The notes under the pieces are model-generated. The model was not told the DNA's origin and ran no database searches. It saw only the letters and a program-made list of their open reading frames with translations. This document shows positions 1-5,183 of a stretch of DNA of 5,183 bases, piece after piece. Position numbers and translations under genes: made by a program. The stretch covers positions 1-5,183 of the forward strand of contig JAEZAI010000466.1 of assembly GCA_023427825.1 (NCBI GenBank). Direction: 5' to 3'. The first letter of the stretch is position 1; the number at the start of each line of letters is the position of its first letter. Source of the stretch: Actinomycetes bacterium. Its GTDB lineage: Bacteria; Actinomycetota; Acidimicrobiia; Acidimicrobiales; Microtrichaceae.

Positions 1-699
1 GTCGCCTCGGGCTACGGCACGCGGTGGGACGGCGGGTACGAGGAGGGCGACGAGATCTCCCAGTACTACGACAACCTCACCGGCAAGCTCTGCGTGTGGG
101 GCCGCAACCGCGACATCGCCATCGCACGCATGATCCGGGCGCTCGAGGAGACCGAGATCGAGGGCGTGGCCACGACCATCCCCGCGGACCTCGCCATCCT
201 GCGCCATCCCGACTTCCAGGCGCTCACGCACTCGACCAAGTGGGTCGAGGACACCCTGGACCTGACCGGGGTCGGTGCGGCGCCGGCGACCGGCGGTGAG
301 GTGGAGGCGGAGCCGAAGGTGCGCCGGGACGTCGACGTCGAGGTCAACGGCAAGAAGTTCGCCGTGGCGCTCTACGTGCCCGAGTCGCAGCTGGCCCCGG
401 TGTCGGGCGGTCCGGCCGCCAAGCCCCGACCGAAGCGCGGCGGCGCGTCGGCCGGCGGCGCCGGTGCGGCGGGCAGCGGCAAGATCGCCGTCCCGATGCA
501 GGGCACGATCGTGAAGGTCAACGTCGAGGTCGGCCAGTCCGTCTCGGCCGGTGACGCCGTCGTGGTCCTCGAGGCCATGAATATGGAGAACAACGTCGCC
601 GCCGACATCGACGGCACGATCGCCGCCGTGAACGTGGAACCGGGCCAGTCGGTCGCCGCCGGCGAGATCGTGGTCGTCATCGAGGCCGCCGAGGGCTGA
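1..699 (+). CDS. Acyl-CoA carboxylase alpha subunit (biotin carboxylase + biotin carrier domains), C-terminal part; biotin lysine replaced by Asn
   Basis: The gene is open at the left edge; 232 residues are visible, ending at TGA 697-699. Residues 1-75 match the C-terminal part of a biotin carboxylase domain (EISQYYDNLTGKLCVWGRNR, then AIARMIRALEE and EGVATTIPADLAILRHPDF). A Gly/Ala/Pro-rich linker follows (about 130-160), then a complete biotinyl domain (about 161-230, starting GKIAVPMQGTIVKV). This order is that of acetyl-/propionyl-CoA carboxylase alpha chains, cytosolic enzymes that carboxylate biotin with ATP and bicarbonate and pass CO2 to the carboxyltransferase beta subunit. The linker is too short for the pyruvate carboxylase carboxyltransferase domain. 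Oddity: the biotin-attachment motif reads E-A-M-N-M (codons 571-585), with Asn194 (AAT) in place of the biotinylated lysine. As read, the product could not be biotinylated there. The rest of the domain is intact. The acyl-CoA substrate cannot be told from this fragment. Confidence 0.93.
   Translation, partial: VASGYGTRWDGGYEEGDEISQYYDNLTGKLCVWGRNRDIAIARMIRALEETEIEGVATTIPADLAILRHPDFQALTHSTKWVEDTLDLTGVGAAPATGGEVEAEPKVRRDVDVEVNGKKFAVALYVPESQLAPVSGGPAAKPRPKRGGASAGGAGAAGSGKIAVPMQGTIVKVNVEVGQSVSAGDAVVVLEAMNMENNVAADIDGTIAAVNVEPGQSVAAGEIVVVIEAAEG
571..585 (+). other. Biotin-attachment motif with Lys-to-Asn substitution (EAMNM)
   Basis: Codons GAG GCC ATG AAT ATG encode E-A-M-N-M where the family motif is E-A-M-K-M. 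The altered codon is 580-582. AAG to AAT is a single transversion at 582. The other Asn codons in this gene are AAC, so AAT looks like a recent point change or a base-call error rather than an evolved Asn site. The flanking residues (VVVLEAM and MENNVAAD) keep the normal family pattern. Confidence 0.9.
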
Positions 700-716
700 G
701 GCCCACGGGTCGCCGG

Positions 717-740
717 GCCGGCGGCCGCGCAGCCGCCGGC
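717..740. terminator. GC-rich hairpin between convergent genes, possible bidirectional terminator
   Basis: This is a perfect 9-bp inverted repeat: GCCGGCGGC at 717-725 pairs with GCCGCCGGC at 732-740 around a 6-nt loop. It lies 18 bp past the carboxylase stop and about 54 bp past the stop of the convergent methyltransferase, where a shared terminator would be expected. No T-tract follows on either strand, so it is not a canonical intrinsic terminator. Many high-GC actinobacterial terminators lack one, and random GC-rich sequence also forms hairpins easily. Confidence 0.45.
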
Positions 741-752
741 GCGCTCGGACGG

Positions 753-770
753 CGGCCGGTCGACCGGCCG
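753..770. repeat. 18-bp perfect palindrome in the convergent intergenic region
   Basis: CGGCCGGTCGACCGGCCG is identical to its own reverse complement over all 18 bases. It sits 24 bp from the end of the minus-strand methyltransferase and 12 bp from the hairpin at 717-740. It could act as a second terminator element (as a cruciform or, with no loop, a weak hairpin) or as a dimeric protein-binding site. The sequence does not decide between these. Confidence 0.5.
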
Positions 771-793
771 GCCCGCGACGAACCGGCCCGGGA

Positions 794-1348
794 TCAGCCG
801 GGCAGCGTGAACGCGTAGAGGTTGTTCAGACCGAGCTGGAAGCGCCGCTCCGCGGTCATCTCGAAGCCCTGCGCCAGGAACAGCGGCGGCAGGTCGGCGG
901 GGACGAAGCCGTAGTGCTGCTCGGTCTCCATGCCGTCCAGGATCCGTGCCGCCATCATCACGTCCAGGATGCGGTCCACCGCCGGCGATGGGACCGTGAT
1001 CACCACCAGACCGCCCGGGCACAGGACGTCGCGGATCGCGGCCACCAGGGCCTCCTGCGCGTCGGGCGGGATGTGCTCGAACACGGCGAGCATCGTGACG
1101 ACGTCGAACGGGCCCGATCCCGGGGGAAGGTCGTCGGGGAAGAAGCCGGGCACGAGCCGGTACGACGGACCCTGGAGCTCGCCGAGCAGGTCGCCGTCCA
1201 GGCCGAGCCCCGACCGGAGCGCCGGACCGATCGCCCTGAAGAGGGCGCCGTCGTGACAACCGATGTCCAGCACAGCGGCGCCGGGCGGGATGAGCGAGGT
1301 GGCCTGGGCGATGCGCCAGTCGCGCAGCACTCGGTCGAGGAGCTTCAC
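794..1348 (-). CDS. Class I SAM-dependent methyltransferase (small, glycan-cluster type)
   Basis: The product has 184 residues. The GTG start at 1348-1346 is chosen because CGGAG (1360-1356) lies 7 nt upstream and because MKLLDRVLRDWRIAQA is a natural N-terminus; the frame stays open far upstream, but only as a shadow of the neighbouring glycosyltransferase. Motif I, VLDIGCHDG (26-34), is the glycine-rich SAM-binding loop, and Asp51 in GLGLDGD fits the acidic end of strand 2. FDVVTMLAVFEHIP (81-94) is the motif common in Methyltransf_11/23-type enzymes, followed by LCPGGLVVITVPSP (109-122). The end, RRFQLGLNNLYAFTLPG, resembles the ends of methyltransferases from polysaccharide clusters. There is no signal peptide or membrane segment, so it is probably cytosolic. 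It is the last gene of the minus-strand run, 98 bp after the glycosyltransferase. The acceptor is unknown; a sugar or lipid-linked intermediate is an inference from context. Confidence 0.9.
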   Translation of the reverse strand: MKLLDRVLRDWRIAQATSLIPPGAAVLDIGCHDGALFRAIGPALRSGLGLDGDLLGELQGPSYRLVPGFFPDDLPPGSGPFDVVTMLAVFEHIPPDAQEALVAAIRDVLCPGGLVVITVPSPAVDRILDVMMAARILDGMETEQHYGFVPADLPPLFLAQGFEMTAERRFQLGLNNLYAFTLPG

Positions 1349-1355
1349 GGGGGTA

Positions 1356-1360
1356 CTCCG
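1356..1360 (-). promoter_or_regulatory. Ribosome binding site for the 794-1348 methyltransferase
   Basis: On the minus strand CGGAG is followed by a 7-nt spacer (TACCCCC) and the GTG at 1348. This site decides the start, because the reading frame itself is open for about 700 bp further upstream across the antisense of other coding sequence. Confidence 0.6.
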
Positions 1361-1446
1361 ATGTGGTGCGGTGTCGTGGTCGGACGGGGAAGGTCGGTCG
1401 GGTGGGTGGACGCACACGAGGCGCCCGCAGTGCGGTCGCCCCAGGC

Positions 1447-2619
1447 TCAGGGCACGGGCCGACGGACCAGGCCGGAGGCCGTGGACCGCGTCGACGGGAG
1501 CGAGAGCACGCCCAGCAACAGGCTGCAGAGGGCGGTCTGGACGCCCAGGATGAGCACGGTCACGGAGGGGACGACGAGCCGGAGGCTGGACCGGGCGTCC
1601 TGGGGCGAGAAGTCCCACTTGAGCACGGCGACGACCAGACCGGCGAGGCCCAGCAGCAGCGTCACCGCCGCCACACCGAGCGCCTTCTCGAGCGGGAACA
1701 GCTGCCGGAAGCGGTCGACCCGCACGTCCCTCGGCAGCAGGCCCTCCCTGCTGGCGAACGACTTCGAGAGGATCGCGAACCAGATCGACTGGTAACCGAT
1801 CACGGCGAGCCCCGAGCACACGACGAGCGTGGACACGTCGAGGTCGAAGGAGCCGAGGTCGATCGGGGTGATCGACAGCACCGCCCCGAAGACCGTGCCG
1901 AGCAGCAGCATGACCAACCCGGGGTAGAAGAACAGCCAGCGGGGGCTGTAGAGCATCAGGAAGCGCAGGTGACGCCAGCCGTCCCGCCAGCTGCGCAGGT
2001 GCGGCGGCCGCGACCGCCCGTCGGGGCTGAGGGTCGTGGGTACCTGGTCGATCCGGTAGTGGCACAGGCTCGCCTTGACCACCATCTCGCTGGCGAACTC
2101 CATGCCGGTCGACGTGAGGCCCAGGTCCAGGATCGCGTCCCGCCGGAAGCCGCGCAGCCCGCAGTGGAAGTCCCGGATGTCGTTGCGGAAGAAGAGGCGC
2201 CCGATGGAGCTCAGGACCGGGTTGCCCACGTAGCGGTGCAGCGGGGGCATGGCGTCGGGAGCGATGCCGCCCGCGAACCGGTCCCCCATGACCAGGTCCG
2301 CCCCCTCGCGCAGGTGATCGACGAACGCGTCGAGTCGTTCGAAGTCGTAGCTGTCGTCCGCATCGCCCATGATCACGTAGGTGCCGCGCGCCTCCGTGAT
2401 CCCGCCGATGAGCGCCGCCCCGTAGCCCTGCTCCGACACCTCCACGAGTCGGGCGCCGCAGCGGATGGCGATCTCCTGGCTGCCGTCGGTGCTGCCGTTG
2501 TCGGCGATGAGGACCTCGCCGTCCACCCCCGCCCGTTCCAGGTAGCCGCGGGCCTTTCGGATGCAGACCTCGAGGGTCTCGGCCTCGTCGAGGCAGGGCA
2601 TGACGATGGACAGTTCCAT
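1447..2619 (-). CDS. Family 2 glycosyltransferase, polyprenyl-phosphate sugar synthase (DPM1/dolichol-P-glucose synthase-like) with four C-terminal membrane segments
   Basis: The product has 390 residues. The ATG at 2619 sits directly before the first GT-A strand (ELSIVMPCLDEAETLE); a purine-rich GGGAGAGGG (2638-2630) lies 10 nt upstream, a rather long spacing. The GT-A domain covers about 1-225: ADNGSTDGS (39-47) for nucleotide binding, GYGAAL (65-70), the metal-binding DADDSYD (86-92), MGDRFAGG (111-118), HRYVGNP (128-134), DFHCGLRGFRR (150-160) and GMEFASEMV (172-180). These match enzymes that transfer a sugar from a nucleotide donor to polyprenyl/dolichyl phosphate on the cytosolic membrane face. 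Four hydrophobic segments follow (about 228-250, 262-285, 312-334, 348-374), anchoring it in the membrane. It lies 83 bp downstream of the GT-C-like membrane protein, which could use its lipid-linked product. The sugar transferred is not evident. The family call is firm; the exact acceptor is inferred. Confidence 0.94.
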   Translation of the reverse strand: MELSIVMPCLDEAETLEVCIRKARGYLERAGVDGEVLIADNGSTDGSQEIAIRCGARLVEVSEQGYGAALIGGITEARGTYVIMGDADDSYDFERLDAFVDHLREGADLVMGDRFAGGIAPDAMPPLHRYVGNPVLSSIGRLFFRNDIRDFHCGLRGFRRDAILDLGLTSTGMEFASEMVVKASLCHYRIDQVPTTLSPDGRSRPPHLRSWRDGWRHLRFLMLYSPRWLFFYPGLVMLLLGTVFGAVLSITPIDLGSFDLDVSTLVVCSGLAVIGYQSIWFAILSKSFASREGLLPRDVRVDRFRQLFPLEKALGVAAVTLLLGLAGLVVAVLKWDFSPQDARSSLRLVVPSVTVLILGVQTALCSLLLGVLSLPSTRSTASGLVRRPVP

Positions 2620-2702
2620 GGGTGCGGCGCCCTCTCCCAGGCGATCACGGGGACGAGGACGGGCACGATGTTAGGCGTCCGCGCACCCGGGGCCGCGCGG
2701 GG

Positions 2703-4406
2703 TCAGCCGCCCCGGCCCCGCTGGACATGACGGCCCCGCCGGCTCCGCCGGACACGACGGACGGGCGGCGGCTCGTCAGGGTCAGGTTCATCACCGCCAG
2801 ACTCCCCGGACTCGTCAGGGCTGGACTCGTCAGGGCCGGGCTCGTCAGGGCCGGACTCGCCAGGGCCGGACTCGTCAGGGCCGGGCTCATGCAGGCCAGC
2901 CTCATCCGGGCCGGGCTCGCCCGGGTCCGGTTCCCCCGGTGCCGGGTGATCCGTCACGGGATCCTCGTCCGAGGAGCCGGAGGTCGTCGAGAGCGACGGC
3001 GGCAGGGCTGACCCGTCCGTGGCGTCCGCGTCGAGCGCGGGTCGCCGGGCCAGCACGGGGATCCTGCGGAGGGCGAGCGCCACGGCGATCAGCGACGCCA
3101 GGGCGGTGAACCAGGAGTACCGGAAGGTCGGGCTGATGCCGGCGACGGCGAGGCCGGCGAGCGAGAGCGCTCCGGCGGCGAGCAGGCACCGGGCCTCGAG
3201 GACCCGCCGCAGGCCGGCGACCGCCGCCGCCACGACCAGGACCAGCAGGAAGGTCCAACCCCGGAACACGTACCGCTGCTCGAACCAGTCGAGGGCATCG
3301 AAGACGTCGTCGTGCAACGCCGGGTACGTCCGATCGGGCAGCGGACACGGGTTGGCCCACGTGTCGGGATCCGACCCCGCGTCGTTGATGCTGCGGAGGG
3401 GATGCGGTCCCGAACCGCCGAGCAGGGCCCAGGTGTAGGTCAACCGGGTGCGGAGGTAGTCGTCGGGGTGCTCGAGCACGGCATCCATCCACGCGGTGCG
3501 CAGGCGCGCCACCTGGCTCGCCGGCTTGAACGGGTCCACCGGCGTCCCGGGCGCGAAGAAGTAGACGTCACCGATCCGGGGATCGAAGTAGTGGTCGACG
3601 TCCTCGAGCGTGGTCCCGCGGGGGAACGTCCCCTTCGGGAACAGCATCTCGTGCTCCTGCAGCGAGATGCCGGCCAGGTCGAACATGTAGGTCGACTGCT
3701 CGGCGTGCACCGCCTTGGGCTGCACCACCACCCTGTCGACCAGCGTGGTCGACAGGACCAGCGCGGCCAGCACCGCCACCGAGGTGACGATGCGGCGGAA
3801 CCAGCCGACGCCCCGCACCCTGCCCAGGATCAACGCGGGCACCGGCCAACCCACCAGCACGACGACCGCCACCGGCAGCACGGCGTTCTTGCGTGCCGCG
3901 ATGGCCAACCACAGGCACACCGCCGCCCCGACGAGCAGCGCACGCCGGGCCCGCCGGCGCTGTTCGGTCGAGGCCCGGCCGAGCAGCGCGATGCCGAGCA
4001 GGCAGGCCGCGGCGAACCACTGGTCCTTGCCGATGTGGCCGAGCCAGCCGAGCGTGGCCGGGAACAGGACGATGAGGACGGTCGCCACCACGGCCACCCA
4101 CGGACGCAACCAGCGGCTGACGATGAGGTGGATGGCCACGATCGTGGCGCCCAGAGCGGCCAGGAAGAGCCACACCGGTGCGACGAAGTGGAGCCCCCAC
4201 AGCCAGGCGAGGATCGGGGCGTGCCAGTCGTTGACCTCCCCCGACATCGCCTGCCAGCAGAGGTCGATCGAGTCGGGCACCATCGAGCCCGGCAGGAACG
4301 ACGCGGCGACGAACGCGTACAGGCCGAGGAGCACCGCGCCCCGGCCGACCCGGCCGGGACGTACGACGTCAGCCACCCACCCCCGACGGCCGGTGGCCCG
4401 TGTCAT
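2703..4406 (-). CDS. Polytopic membrane protein, putative GT-C-type glycosyltransferase with acidic Pro-rich repeat tail
   Basis: The product has 567 residues. The ATG at 4406 overlaps the upstream methyltransferase stop (ATGA, 4406-4403), pointing to translational coupling; the frame extends further upstream only as a shadow. A basic N-terminus (MTRATGRRGW) precedes about ten hydrophobic segments (roughly 22-39, 65-80, 82-97, 102-120, 131-143, 156-170, 175-195, 205-222, 383-399, 407-446). The first outer loop (40-64) holds PDSID and NDWHAP, where GT-C enzymes using polyprenyl-linked sugars keep their catalytic acid; Asp45 or Asp48 are candidates. A large loop (about 225-380) contains FDLAGISLQEHEMLFPKG, and SPTFRYSWF (425-433) recalls the RY motif of GT39-like proteins. 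I recognise the architecture but not a named family. The tail (about 455-567) is a disordered acidic, Pro/Gly-rich repeat ending in an Arg-rich stretch (VRRVRRSRRGRHVQRGRGG). A glycan flippase or polymerase is the main alternative. Confidence 0.82.
   Translation of the reverse strand: MTRATGRRGWVADVVRPGRVGRGAVLLGLYAFVAASFLPGSMVPDSIDLCWQAMSGEVNDWHAPILAWLWGLHFVAPVWLFLAALGATIVAIHLIVSRWLRPWVAVVATVLIVLFPATLGWLGHIGKDQWFAAACLLGIALLGRASTEQRRRARRALLVGAAVCLWLAIAARKNAVLPVAVVVLVGWPVPALILGRVRGVGWFRRIVTSVAVLAALVLSTTLVDRVVVQPKAVHAEQSTYMFDLAGISLQEHEMLFPKGTFPRGTTLEDVDHYFDPRIGDVYFFAPGTPVDPFKPASQVARLRTAWMDAVLEHPDDYLRTRLTYTWALLGGSGPHPLRSINDAGSDPDTWANPCPLPDRTYPALHDDVFDALDWFEQRYVFRGWTFLLVLVVAAAVAGLRRVLEARCLLAAGALSLAGLAVAGISPTFRYSWFTALASLIAVALALRRIPVLARRPALDADATDGSALPPSLSTTSGSSDEDPVTDHPAPGEPDPGEPGPDEAGLHEPGPDESGPGESGPDEPGPDESSPDESGESGGDEPDPDEPPPVRRVRRSRRGRHVQRGRGG
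2806..2940 (-). repeat. 15-bp tandem repeat (9 units) encoding G-P-D-E-S/P-like pentads
   Basis: On the plus strand the unit is ccggactcgtcaggg. Units starting at 2806, 2821, 2836, 2851 and 2866 differ from this consensus by at most one base. Units starting at 2881, 2896, 2911 and 2926 are diverged but in phase. A lone in-frame copy of ctcgtcaggg lies at 2772-2781. On the minus strand the array is in frame and codes residues about 490-534 of the membrane protein, as pentads such as GPDES, GPGES, GPDEP and GLHEP. Because 15 is a multiple of 3, copy-number changes would keep the frame. Confidence 0.9.
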
Positions 4407-5176
4407 CCCCCGCTGCGGGCGCGCACCATGCGGGCGGAGCGGGCGAGCACCCGTCGCCCGTTGCGGACCGGCGAGCGCAGCGCCTTGCGGAGTCGCCAGT
4501 CCACCTCTCGCAGGAGCGCCTCGGTGCTGAACACCTCGAGCGTGGGCGGGACCGCCGCTGGGACGGCCTCGCGCAGCGGGGCGCCGCCCCGGCGAGCCGT
4601 GGCCCACACCGACCCCGCGATCGGCCGCAGCTCCTCCTCGGGCGTCATCGAGTCGATCTCGGCCAGGATCTCGAGCGCGGTGCCCAGCTTCTCCTTGCCG
4701 ATCTTCTGCTCGGCGCTCACGCAGCGGCCGAACCACTCGAAGGTGTCGTGGAGCCCGGTGAAGACGCCGGCCTCCTGGACCTCCCAGTCGCGGAGCAGGT
4801 ACTCGAGGCCGTAGCTGGTCACGTTGAAGTAGTGCGACGGGACGGCGTGCAGCGGCTGCATGAACGCGATCTCGATGTAGAGCACGCCCTCCGGCTTGAG
4901 CACCCGGCGCATCTCGTCCATGGCCTGCTGCGGGTCGGGCACGTGCTCGAGCACCGCCTGGCTCAGGATCAGGTCCAGGGAGCCCGTGCGGAACGGCAGG
5001 CGCAGCCCGTCGGCGAAGATGTCGGGGAGCTCGAAGTGCAGGTACTCCAGGTTGTAGACCCGCGGGTCGCCGAAGCGACGGTCGCCACCGCCGACGTCGA
5101 CGACGACGGCGTCGGGTCCGAGCTCGTCGACCAGCTCGGCGAAGCGCCGCGGGAAGCCCTTGCCCCGGTTGACCGG
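4403..5176 (-). CDS. Class I SAM-dependent methyltransferase, 5' end interrupted or incomplete
   Basis: The frame is open from 5176 to the TGA at 4405-4403 (257 residues), but an in-frame TAG lies at 5179-5177, four bases from the window edge. No ATG, GTG or TTG occurs in frame between that TAG and the GTG at 4954. Starting at 4954 would discard the SAM-binding motif I, VVVDVGGGD (5107-5081), so this is not a credible natural start. The N-terminal VNRGKGFPRRFAELVDEL also looks like true family sequence. After motif I come ADGLRLPFRTGSLDLILSQA, VLEHVPDP, MRRVLKPEGVLYIEI, and FMQPLHAVPSHYFNVTSYGL, a pattern I associate with methyltransferases of surface-polysaccharide clusters. It is probably cytosolic and is translationally coupled to the membrane protein through ATGA. 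Either the gene truly continues past the window and the TAG is an assembly-end error, or the gene is broken. The methyl acceptor is unknown. Confidence 0.82.
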   Translation of the reverse strand, partial: PVNRGKGFPRRFAELVDELGPDAVVVDVGGGDRRFGDPRVYNLEYLHFELPDIFADGLRLPFRTGSLDLILSQAVLEHVPDPQQAMDEMRRVLKPEGVLYIEIAFMQPLHAVPSHYFNVTSYGLEYLLRDWEVQEAGVFTGLHDTFEWFGRCVSAEQKIGKEKLGTALEILAEIDSMTPEEELRPIAGSVWATARRGGAPLREAVPAAVPPTLEVFSTEALLREVDWRLRKALRSPVRNGRRVLARSARMVRARSGG

Positions 5177-5183
5177 CTACAGC

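Noticed and set aside
1349..1446. The 98-bp gap between the glycosyltransferase and the last methyltransferase as a site for a promoter or small gene
   Set aside because: Apart from the ribosome binding site at 1356-1360 I see no convincing -10/-35 pair, stable hairpin or short coding frame.
794..2065. Extended minus-strand frame of 423 residues upstream of the small methyltransferase
   Set aside because: The part above 1348 is Arg/Pro/Ala-rich shadow sequence running over the glycosyltransferase gene in another frame. The GTG at 1348 with CGGAG upstream gives a clean methyltransferase.
2679..2700. Short inverted repeat (CCGCGC / GCGCGG, 10-nt loop) in the 83-bp gap before the glycosyltransferase
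   Set aside because: A 6-bp stem of this composition is expected by chance in such GC-rich DNA. There is no T-tract and no sign of an attenuator or promoter.
2622..3011. A plus-strand frame reading AGLVR-AGLVR-AGLAR repeats that resembles a pentapeptide-repeat protein
   Set aside because: It is the antisense of the 15-bp repeat in the membrane protein gene. It overlaps the start of the glycosyltransferase, has only Arg/Gly-rich sequence outside the repeat, and any 15-bp repeat gives a pentapeptide period in all frames.
4407..4736. Upstream extension of the membrane protein frame
   Set aside because: This stretch codes the end of the methyltransferase in another frame, and the extension is Arg/Gly/Pro-rich with no membrane or other motif. 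The ATG at 4406 in the ATGA overlap is preferred.
1363..4814. Long plus-strand open frames (1363-2730 and 3312-4814)
   Set aside because: Their products are rich in R, G, H, Q, E and D without any recognisable motif, typical of antisense frames in high-GC DNA. The opposite strand holds clear glycosyltransferase and membrane protein sequence.

Overview
The window is high-GC DNA with dense coding and almost exclusive use of G/C-ending codons. The 5' gene looks like the acyl-CoA carboxylase alpha chains (biotin carboxylase plus biotin carrier) of Actinomycetota, and the wording of its protein recalls the Acidimicrobiia. That taxonomic guess comes from memory of the families, not from a search. 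Both ends cut through genes, so this may be a short contig.

Layout. Positions 1-699 (+) hold the C-terminal part of an acyl-CoA carboxylase alpha subunit: the end of the biotin carboxylase domain, a linker and a complete biotinyl domain. A 94-bp convergent intergenic region (700-793) with two strong GC inverted repeats follows. From 5183 down to 794 everything is on the minus strand, in transcription order: a class I SAM methyltransferase with an interrupted or incomplete 5' end (5176-4403); a polytopic membrane protein that looks like a GT-C glycosyltransferase (4406-2703), overlapping the methyltransferase by ATGA; a family 2 glycosyltransferase of the polyprenyl-phosphate sugar synthase type with four C-terminal membrane segments (2619-1447); and a second small class I methyltransferase (1348-794).

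How the genes may work together (inference). The GT2 enzyme would load a sugar onto a polyprenyl phosphate at the inner membrane face. The GT-C-like protein would use such a lipid-linked sugar on the outer face. The two methyltransferases would modify sugars, lipid or another part of the same glycan. This is a plausible cell-surface glycan operon. The carboxylase gene is convergent and probably unrelated.

Two points stand out. The biotin-accepting lysine of the carboxylase reads as asparagine (EAMNM instead of EAMKM), through what looks like a single G-to-T change to the only AAT codon in that gene. The membrane protein carries an unusual acidic, proline-rich tail of about 110 residues built on a 15-bp tandem repeat. 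I saw no RNA genes, CRISPR array, insertion sequence or origin.
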